This document shows, in pieces, positions 1 through 4,799 of a DNA stretch of 5,760 nucleotides; the stretch's first letter is position 1; each line of letters begins with the position of its first letter. A program made the position numbers and the translations under genes. The notes under the pieces were generated by a model that ran no database searches, had not been told where the DNA came from, and saw only the letters and a list, made by a program, of their open reading frames with translations. This DNA comes from Melaminivora alkalimesophila (GTDB lineage Bacteria > Pseudomonadota > Gammaproteobacteria > Burkholderiales > Burkholderiaceae_C). The stretch spans positions 1 through 5,760 of the forward strand of contig NZ_ALEE01000462.1 in the NCBI RefSeq assembly GCF_000282995.1, in the 5' to 3' direction.

Positions 1-473
1 GCCAGCAGCTGCGCCTGCAGATTGGCCGCCACGCTGAAGGTGCCGCCGCCGATCTTCCAGGTCGAGCCCAGCGGCATCCGGTCGGGCGGCGGCGGCGCGC
101 CCTGCCAGTGCGCCGGGTGCATCAGCACATAGGCGCCGTTGTCCTCGCTCAGGGTGGCGCTGCGGCCATCGTCCAGCAGCGCCAGCCACTGCGTCCAGCG
201 GCCCTGCTCGCCCTGCAGCTGCATCCGGCCGATGAGCGTGAAGGCCTCGCCACTGCCCGGCAGCCGGCCGGTGGCATGCAGCTGCAGCGGACTGTGGTCG
301 TCGAACAGCTCGGCCATGCGGCCCACGCGTTGCAGCACCTCGCCGCTGCGCACCACCGTGCTCTGGCAGTAGGGGCAGACGGCATAGGCCGATTGCGCGC
401 TACGGAACTCCACCTCCGCCCCGCAGCCGGGGCAGGGGGCGCGGTACGCGCGCTGTGGGGAACGGGTCGCCAT
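1..473 (-). CDS. Zinc-ribbon DUF4178 domain protein, 3' end beyond left edge
   Basis: Reading leftward from the ATG at 473 gives 157 open codons with no stop, so this is the N-terminal part of a gene continuing past position 1. The protein starts MATRSPQRAY and carries a zinc ribbon: Cys14-Pro-Gly-Cys17-Gly and Cys33-Pro-Tyr-Cys36, the four ligands of a CPxCG/CPxC pair. Next comes a beta-rich stretch (FTLIGRMQLQGEQGRWTQW, LLDDGRSATLSEDNGAYVLM) that resembles the DUF4178 fold, in which paired domains follow a short zinc finger. The molecular function of the family is not established. The gene lies 51 bases after the SPFH gene on the same strand, so the two are probably cotranscribed. No good Shine-Dalgarno precedes the ATG, which suggests translational coupling or a leaderless-like weak start. 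The frame is also continuous with the SPFH frame: only that gene's TGA separates them. DUF4178 genes are often found with SPFH, DUF350, PspA-like and aminopropyltransferase genes; whether those lie further left is unknown. Confidence 0.8.
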   Translation of the reverse strand, partial: MATRSPQRAYRAPCPGCGAEVEFRSAQSAYAVCPYCQSTVVRSGEVLQRVGRMAELFDDHSPLQLHATGRLPGSGEAFTLIGRMQLQGEQGRWTQWLALLDDGRSATLSEDNGAYVLMHPAHWQGAPPPPDRMPLGSTWKIGGGTFSVAANLQAQLL

Positions 474-524
474 GGATCGGGTTCGGGGGCCTGCGCGCAG
501 GCTGCGCGCTGCTGGCAGGCGCGT

Positions 525-1571
525 TCAGACCAGCTTCCTGAGCAACTCGGCCTTCTTCGCGTCGAATTCTTCCTGCGTCAGGATGCCCTTGGACTTGAGC
601 TCGCCGAGCTTTTCCAGCGTGGCCATGACGTCCTCGGGGCGCACGCCGGCGGCTGCCGGGGCCTGTGCCGCTGCCGCGCCGCCGCCCTGCCCCTGCTGCA
701 GGCCGGACTGCAGGTTCTGCGCCAGCACCTGGCCGAGCGCCACGCCCGCGCCCAGGCCCATGGCATCGCCCGCCACGCCGCCGCCCTGGCCGCCCCCTTC
801 GGCGAACTTCGGGATGGCCTGCGCCGTCTGGTACTGCATGAACTTGCCCATGTCGCCGCCGACCATGCCCATGCCGATTCTCTGGTCCAGCACCTTCTGC
901 AGCTCCTCGGGCAGCGACAGGTTCTGCACCGTGAAGCCCTCCAGCTTCAGGCCGATGCGCGCAAAGGCCGGCTGCAGCGCGCTGGCCATCGCCTCGGCGA
1001 ACATGCCCTGGTTGGCCGCCAGGTCGAGGAACGGCACGCCGCTGGCGGCGATGGCGTTGCTGATGTTCTGCAGCACCAGGCCGCGCAGCTGGCCGTCCAG
1101 GTCCTCGACGCGGTACTCGCCGCGTGTGCCGGAGATCTCCGTGTGGAACAGCTTCGGGTCGGCGACGCGGTAGGCGTAGTTGCCGAAGGCCCGCAGGCGC
1201 ACGGCGCCGAAGTCCTGGTCACGGATGGTGATCGGCTGGGGCGTGCCCCACTTCTGGTCCACCTGCTGGCGCGTGCTGAAGAAATACACATCGCTCTTGA
1301 AGGGCGACTGGAACAGCTTGTCCCAGTTCTTCAGGTAGGTCAGCACCGGCAGCGTCTGCGTGGTCAGCTTGTAGGTGCCGGGGCCGAAGACGTCGGCTAC
1401 CTGGCCTTCGTTGACGAACACCGCCATTTGCGACTCGCGCACCACCAGCGTGCCGCCGTTCTGGATCTCCATGCCCTCCATGGGGAAGCGCCAGGAGAGC
1501 GTGCCGTCGCCCTCCTCGGTCCACTGCAGGATGTCGATGAACTGTTTCTTGATGAAGTCCATGAGGGCCAT
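525..1571 (-). CDS. SPFH domain protein (YdjI type) with C-terminal SHOCT domain
   Basis: A 348-residue protein starting MALMDFIKKQF and ending in TGA at 525. Residues about 15-230 match the YdjI-like SPFH branch (once annotated as virion core protein): an ILQWTEEGDGTLSWRFPM start, then VVRESQMAVFVNEGQ, DVFGPGTYKL, SPFKSDVYFFSTRQ, KWGTPQPI, VRLRAFGNYAYRV and a late FTVQNLSLPEELQ. A Gly/Ala/Gln-rich linker spans roughly 245-305. The last 35 residues are a SHOCT module (ATLEKLGELKSKGILTQEEF), a short helical pair often tethered to membrane or oligomeric proteins. No N-terminal transmembrane helix is visible, so membrane contact would be peripheral. SPFH proteins form membrane-associated oligomers; YdjI of Bacillus sits in a PspA-containing operon, so an envelope-stress role is inference. 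The ATG at 1571 is preferred because GGAG lies 6 bases upstream; a TTG at 1613 would add 14 unsupported residues, and ATG 1562 lacks an SD. The DUF4178 gene follows directly downstream. Confidence 0.9.
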   Translation of the reverse strand: MALMDFIKKQFIDILQWTEEGDGTLSWRFPMEGMEIQNGGTLVVRESQMAVFVNEGQVADVFGPGTYKLTTQTLPVLTYLKNWDKLFQSPFKSDVYFFSTRQQVDQKWGTPQPITIRDQDFGAVRLRAFGNYAYRVADPKLFHTEISGTRGEYRVEDLDGQLRGLVLQNISNAIAASGVPFLDLAANQGMFAEAMASALQPAFARIGLKLEGFTVQNLSLPEELQKVLDQRIGMGMVGGDMGKFMQYQTAQAIPKFAEGGGQGGGVAGDAMGLGAGVALGQVLAQNLQSGLQQGQGGGAAAAQAPAAAGVRPEDVMATLEKLGELKSKGILTQEEFDAKKAELLRKLV

Positions 1572-1690
1572 GGCGCGCTCCAGGTGGGAAAACGAAGGAC
1601 GGACGAGGGTCAAGACCCTCGGAAAAGCGCGGCCATCATAGCCACGGGCCCGTGCGGCCGACAGAGGCTATGCCCGAGGTAGGAAAAAAC
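1572..1690 (-). promoter_or_regulatory. Upstream region of the SPFH gene with layered inverted repeats
   Basis: This stretch holds the leader and likely promoter of the leftward SPFH/DUF4178 unit. On the minus strand, TATGAT (plus positions 1635-1640) is a 5/6 match to a -10 element, but no convincing -35 lies at the right distance. The palindrome CACGGGCCCGTG (1643-1654) sits just upstream, where the spacer would be. It is bracketed by CCTCGG/CCGAGG arms (1617-1622 and 1674-1679) with nearly the same centre. A second pair, CATAGCC/GGCTATG (1637-1643 and 1666-1672), encloses the palindrome off-centre. The arrangement could be an operator or a leader structure. The regulator is unknown and the promoter call is tentative. 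Confidence 0.35.
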
Positions 1691-1692
1691 GA

Positions 1693-1722
1693 TTGGCGCA
1701 ATTCATTGCGAATGATTATCAT
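1693..1722 (+). promoter_or_regulatory. Candidate sigma-70 promoter of the DUF2061 gene
   Basis: TTGGCG at 1693-1698 and TATCAT at 1717-1722 (5/6 match to TATAAT) are separated by 18 bases, a plausible vegetative promoter. The -10 element lies inside the Fur box, so Fur binding would block polymerase. An alternative pair, TTGCGA (1706-1711) and AATATT (1729-1734) with a 17-base spacer, would overlap the Fur box just as well. The AT-richness of 1701-1735 stands out against the GC-rich surroundings. Confidence 0.45.
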
Positions 1723-1726
1723 TAAG
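1708..1726 (+). promoter_or_regulatory. Fur box (iron-responsive operator)
   Basis: The 19 bases centred on 1717 match 14 of 19 positions of the classical Fur consensus GATAATGATAATCATTATC. Its core AATGATTATCATT (1711-1723) is a perfect inverted repeat around a central T. A further TCATT at 1703-1707 forms TCATT-N3-AATGA with the left half of the core, so the site may extend into overlapping hexamers, as strong Fur sites often do. It overlaps the candidate promoter and lies 24 bases before the DUF2061 start codon, which is where a repressor site would act. Iron-replete repression is the expected effect. The site lies over 130 bases from the divergent SPFH start, so control of that gene is less likely. 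Confidence 0.82.
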
Positions 1727-1749
1727 TCAATATTTCAAGGAATCCTGCC

Positions 1750-2031
1750 ATGTCTCATCTCCACCATGCCCTGCACAGGCACCGCCTCACCCTCATGAAG
1801 ACCGCCAGCTACTACGTCATCCACATCTGCGTGGCGGCGACCGTGGCCTACCTGGTCACGGGCAACCTGTGGGCCTCGCTGACCTTGAGCCTGCTGGAGC
1901 CCACGGTGCAGGCCGTGGCTTTCTTCTTCCACGAGAAGGGCTGGGAGCGCGCCCTGCGCCGGCGCGCGGCCGCCGCTGCCCCGGTGGTGCTTCAGGCGCG
2001 CACGTCCAGCAGCGTTCCCGCCATGTCCTGA
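1750..2031 (+). CDS. DUF2061 family small inner-membrane protein, His-rich N-terminus
   Basis: A 93-residue protein with two predicted membrane helices, about residues 18-37 (TASYYVIHICVAATVAYLVT) and 40-60, joined by a tight GNLW turn. The order MK-T-(helix)-YLVTGN-(helix)-FFHEKGWERAL matches DUF2061, whose members are short membrane proteins of unknown function with a conserved HE-x2-WE after the second helix. The first 11 residues hold five histidines (H3, H5, H6, H9, H11). The ATG at 1750 is chosen because AAGGA lies 8 bases upstream; the internal Met16, where many family members begin, has no SD. A Fur box covers the promoter, so iron limitation should switch the gene on. The Ala-rich tail after residue 70 looks unconserved, and its last 40 bases overlap the convergent rod-protein gene. 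A metal-related role is inference from the regulation and the histidines. Confidence 0.85.
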   Translation: MSHLHHALHRHRLTLMKTASYYVIHICVAATVAYLVTGNLWASLTLSLLEPTVQAVAFFFHEKGWERALRRRAAAAAPVVLQARTSSSVPAMS

Positions 2032-2294
2032 GCCGTGCGCAGCACCAGTACATTGGCCTTGAAGGCATAGGCTGCGGCGATCTGCTCCACCGCCTCGGCC
2101 TCCAGGGCGACGCCCGGGGCGGCCGCCTCGCCCACCCGGGCCTGCACCCCGCCGCGCTCGGGCAGCGCCTGCTGCGCGACCGCATGGCGGCGGAAGCCGG
2201 GCGTGTCCGCGTTGGCGATGTTGTGCGCGCTGGCCGCCAGGCGCAGTTGCGCGGCCTGCAGGCCGGAGGAGGCGATGGGTCCGAGGGAAGACAT
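1992..2294 (-). CDS. Short FlgB/FlgC-like flagellar basal-body rod protein (orphan)
   Basis: A 100-residue protein beginning MSSLGPIASSGLQAAQLRL. Residues 10-36 form the N-terminal flagellar rod motif (LQAAQLRLAASAHNIANADT followed by PGFRR), the helix with the NIANxxTPGF signature shared by rod and hook proteins. The last 30 residues (QIAAAYAFKANVLVLRTAQD...LLDVRA) resemble the C-terminal helix of FlgC, which pairs with the N-terminal helix in a coiled coil. Only about 35 residues lie between them, so it is shorter than typical FlgC (about 135) or FlgB. GAGG sits 5 bases before the ATG. The gene lies 48 bases after the LysR gene on the same strand and may share its transcript. No other flagellar gene is near. 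Similar short rod-like orphans are annotated in Burkholderiales. It could be an accessory rod subunit, an export substrate or a decayed paralogue; the reading frame is intact. Confidence 0.8.
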   Translation of the reverse strand: MSSLGPIASSGLQAAQLRLAASAHNIANADTPGFRRHAVAQQALPERGGVQARVGEAAAPGVALEAEAVEQIAAAYAFKANVLVLRTAQDMAGTLLDVRA

Positions 2295-2342
2295 GCTGCC
2301 CTCGTTATCGGCAGCGACCGGCCGGACTGAAGTGCAGTGGTT

Positions 2343-3284
2343 TCAGTGGGCGCCATGCGCCCGCAGCAGGCATTCCCGAAACCGCTGCGCCGCGCGCGGC
2401 GCCTGGGGCGAGCGGCGCATGATGGCGACGAAGCGGCACTGGTAGCGGAAGCGCCCGGGCAGCACGGCCTGCAGCCGGCCCGCCTGCTCGAAGGCGGCGG
2501 CATAGTGGTCGGGCAGGAAGCCCAGGAAGCGCCCGGACAGCACCAGCGTCGCGATCGACTCCTGGTCGAAGCCGGTGGCGCTGCGCGCGAGCTGCATCCG
2601 GTGGCTCAACTCCATGTTGGGCGAGTGGTAGCCCAGGCCGGCGAAAGGGTGACGGCGCAGCGCGTCCCAGTCGAGCGCCCCGTGCGGCGCGCCGAACAGC
2701 GGATGCCCGGCGCCGCAATACAGCAGCATGGTCTCGGCGAACAGCTCGTCATACACCAGGCTGCGCGAGCTGCGGTGCGCCGGGATGATGCCGATGTGGA
2801 AGCTCCCGTCCATCACGCCGCGCTCGATGGCGTTGATGCTGCCCACGTGCATCTGCAGCTGCACGTGCGGCGCGGCGTCGGCGAAGGCAGCGATCGCCGC
2901 GTCGATGCGCGCCGCCGGGTTGCTGGCGGTCTTGTCGAACACCGCCACCGCCAGCTGGCCGCCCATGCGCGCGTGCAGGTCGTCCACGCTGGCGAGAAAA
3001 CCGCGCACCGAGGCCAGCAGCTGCAGCGTTTCCTCATAGACCCGCTGGCCCTCGGGCGTGAGCGCAAAGCCGGCGCGCCCGCGCCGGCACAGGCTCAGCC
3101 CCAGGCGCGTATCCAGGTCCTTCACGTGGCGGCTGATGGTGCTCACGCCGATGTTCAGCTCCAGCTCCGCCGCCGCCATGCCGCCGCACTCGACCACCGC
3201 CTTGAAGACCTGCAGCAGGCGCAGGTCCATGTCCGACAGCTGCCCGAGCGCGGCGCGCGGGCGATGCCCCTTGGTTACTTGCAT
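2343..3284 (-). CDS. LysR-type transcriptional regulator
   Basis: A 313-residue protein with the usual LysR length and layout. Residues about 19-78 are the winged helix-turn-helix: DLRLLQVFKAVVECGGMAAA, then ELELNIGVSTISRHVKDLD as the recognition region, then a wing ending FALTPEGQRVYE. A linker helix follows, and residues about 108-305 form the two-lobed effector-binding domain (QLAVAVFDK, GSINAIERGVMDGSFHIGII, SGRFLGFLPDHYA). It is divergent from the aminotransferase gene across 102 bases, the classic arrangement for a LysR activator of its neighbour, so beta-alanine or a related omega-amino acid is a candidate effector by inference. GAGG is 4 bases before ATG 3284, a little close; ATG 3230 (MDLRLLQ) matches typical family starts but has no SD. 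Downstream, the rod-like gene follows after 48 bases. No catalytic or membrane features are present. Confidence 0.93.
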   Translation of the reverse strand: MQVTKGHRPRAALGQLSDMDLRLLQVFKAVVECGGMAAAELELNIGVSTISRHVKDLDTRLGLSLCRRGRAGFALTPEGQRVYEETLQLLASVRGFLASVDDLHARMGGQLAVAVFDKTASNPAARIDAAIAAFADAAPHVQLQMHVGSINAIERGVMDGSFHIGIIPAHRSSRSLVYDELFAETMLLYCGAGHPLFGAPHGALDWDALRRHPFAGLGYHSPNMELSHRMQLARSATGFDQESIATLVLSGRFLGFLPDHYAAAFEQAGRLQAVLPGRFRYQCRFVAIMRRSPQAPRAAQRFRECLLRAHGAH

Positions 3285-3386
3285 GGATCCTCAAGTGAAC
3301 GTGGATATTTGTGGCTTCATGAATCTAACACCCGCGTCCACAATGGCTCCGTCCCTTCCTTTCTTTCCCGTTCCAAGGAGCCTGCC
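3285..3386. promoter_or_regulatory. Divergent LysR/aminotransferase promoter region
   Basis: These 102 bases separate the two divergent start codons and are AT-rich compared with the genes on either side. A dyad TTCATGAA (3316-3323) lies near the middle, inside longer arms GTGGA (3301-3305) and TCCAC (3337-3341), and is the best candidate for a LysR recognition site. Weak promoter-like hexamers can be picked out for both directions (for instance TTCATG-N17-CACAAT rightward), but none is convincing. An excellent SD, AAGGAG at 3375-3380, sits 6 bases before the aminotransferase ATG at 3387 and fixes that start. Confidence 0.55.
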
Positions 3387-4754
3387 ATGTCCTTCGCCGT
3401 GATCGACGACACGCCCGCCGCCGCCCGTCCCGCCCCGCGCATGGACGCCGCCTGGCTGGACGCCCACTGGATGCCCTTCACCGGCAACCGCGACTTCAAG
3501 GCGCGCCCGCGCATGATCGTCTCGGGCGAGGGCGCCTACTACACCGACGCCCAGGGCCGCAAGATCTTCGACGGCCTGTCGGGCCTGTGGTGCTCGGGCC
3601 TGGGGCACGGGCGGCGCGACATCGCCGAGGCCATCGGGCGCGCCGCGCTGCAGCTCGACTACGCGCCCGCCTTCCAGTTCGGCCACCCGGCCTCGTTCGA
3701 GCTGGCCAACCGCATCAAGGCGCTCGTGCCCGACGGGCTGGAGCACGTGTTCTTCACCAGCTCCGGCTCCGAGGCGACGGACACGGCGCTGAAGATGGCG
3801 CGTGCCTACTGGCGCGCCAAGGGCCAGGCCGGCAAGACCCGGCTGATCGGGCGCGAGAAGGGCTACCACGGCGTGAACTTCGGCGGCGTCTCGGTCGGCG
3901 GCATGGTCGGCAACCGCAAGACCTTCGGCCAGGGCGTGGAAGCCGACCACCTGCCCCATACGCAGCCGCCCGCCGGGTCGTTCCACCGCGGCATGCCTGC
4001 GGAAGGCGGCCGCGCGCTCGCCGACCGGTTGCTGGACCTGATCGCGCTGCACGACGCCTCGAACATCGCCGCCGTCATCGTCGAGCCCTTCTCCGGCTCG
4101 GCCGGCGTGGTGATCCCGCCGGCGGGCTACCTGCAGCGCCTGCGCGAGATCTGCACCGAGCACGGCATCCTGCTGATCTTCGACGAGGTCATCACCGGCT
4201 TCGGGCGGGCCGGCGGCTGGACGGGCTCGGAAGTCTTCGGCGTCACGCCCGACATCCTGAACTTCGCCAAGCAGGTCACCAACGGCGCCCAGCCGCTGGG
4301 CGGCTGCGTGGTCACGCGCGAGATCCACGACACCTTCATGGCCGCGGGCGGGCCCGAGTACCTGCTGGAGTTCCCGCACGGCTACACCTACTCGGCGCAC
4401 CCGGTGGCCTGCGCGGCCGGCAACGCGGTGCTGGAGGCCCTGCAGCAGGAGGACATGCCGGCGCGCGTGAAGGCGCTGGCGCCCTTCTTCGAGCGCGCCG
4501 TGCATGGCCTGAAGGGCGCCAAGCACGTGCTGGACATCCGCAACTTCGGGCTGGCCGCCGGCTTCACCATCGAGGCCCTGCCGGGCGAGCCGGCGCGCCG
4601 GCCCTACGAGATCGCCATGAAGTGCTGGGACAAGGGCTTCTACGTGCGCTATGGCGGCGACACCATCCAGCTCGCGCCGCCCTTCATCAGCACCGAGGCC
4701 GAGCTCGACCGCCTGGTCGCCGCCCTGGGCGACGCACTGCACGAAGTCGCCTGA
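3387..4754 (+). CDS. bauA: Beta-alanine/omega-amino acid:pyruvate aminotransferase (class III, PLP)
   Basis: A 455-residue class III (subgroup II) aminotransferase, very like Pseudomonas BauA and omega-transaminase along its length. It transfers the amino group of beta-alanine or other omega-amines to pyruvate, giving malonate semialdehyde and L-alanine in the cytoplasm. Visible landmarks: HWMPFTGNRDF near residue 27; LSGLW with Trp68; the phosphate-binding SSGSE at 125-129; YHG at 160-162 stacking on the cofactor; Asp266 in IFDEVITGFGR, which pairs with the pyridine nitrogen; Lys295 in NFAKQVTNG, the Schiff-base lysine; Thr334 in HGYTYSAHP; and Arg421 in FYVRYGGD, the carboxylate-binding arginine. 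All keep a constant 7-residue offset from the Pseudomonas putida enzyme's Trp61, Lys288, Thr327 and Arg414 as I recall them, so the active site looks intact. The start at 3387 has AAGGAG 6 bases upstream. The usual neighbour mmsA is absent; the next gene is convergent. The precise preferred substrate cannot be read from sequence. Confidence 0.93.
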   Translation: MSFAVIDDTPAAARPAPRMDAAWLDAHWMPFTGNRDFKARPRMIVSGEGAYYTDAQGRKIFDGLSGLWCSGLGHGRRDIAEAIGRAALQLDYAPAFQFGHPASFELANRIKALVPDGLEHVFFTSSGSEATDTALKMARAYWRAKGQAGKTRLIGREKGYHGVNFGGVSVGGMVGNRKTFGQGVEADHLPHTQPPAGSFHRGMPAEGGRALADRLLDLIALHDASNIAAVIVEPFSGSAGVVIPPAGYLQRLREICTEHGILLIFDEVITGFGRAGGWTGSEVFGVTPDILNFAKQVTNGAQPLGGCVVTREIHDTFMAAGGPEYLLEFPHGYTYSAHPVACAAGNAVLEALQQEDMPARVKALAPFFERAVHGLKGAKHVLDIRNFGLAAGFTIEALPGEPARRPYEIAMKCWDKGFYVRYGGDTIQLAPPFISTEAELDRLVAALGDALHEVA

Positions 4755-4764
4755 GGGCGAGCGC

Positions 4765-4788
4765 CGGACCCGGCCCCGGCCGGGCCCG
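4765..4788. terminator. GC hairpin between convergent genes, possible bidirectional terminator
   Basis: In the 45-base gap between two convergent stop codons, CCCGGC (4769-4774) pairs with GCCGGG (4779-4784) across a 4-base loop. The stem extends by three more pairs, CGG/CCG, beyond one A-C mismatch. Its position fits a shared terminator, but neither side has a U-tract: both flanks are GC-rich. It is therefore not a canonical intrinsic terminator, and chance pairing is possible at this GC content. Confidence 0.4.
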
Positions 4789-4799
4789 CGGCGGCGCGG

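Noticed and set aside
108..1682. 524-codon open frame on the plus strand opposite the SPFH and DUF4178 genes
   Set aside because: It is antisense to two recognisable proteins and its product is low-complexity Ala/Leu/His/Arg sequence with no domain. High GC makes such shadow frames common.
2295..2342. Possible terminator between the LysR and rod-like genes, around CCGGCCGG at 2318-2325
   Set aside because: The element is a palindrome with no loop and no following T-tract, so no convincing terminator structure is present.
2337..3386. Long in-frame extension upstream of the aminotransferase start on the plus strand
   Set aside because: It is antisense to the LysR gene and has no family similarity. 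The real start at 3387 has a strong AAGGAG and matches the usual enzyme length.
3291..4742. 483-codon open frame on the minus strand opposite the aminotransferase
   Set aside because: It mirrors the codon pattern of bauA and shows compositional Gly/Ala/Val/Asp repeats without any motif; a GC-driven shadow.
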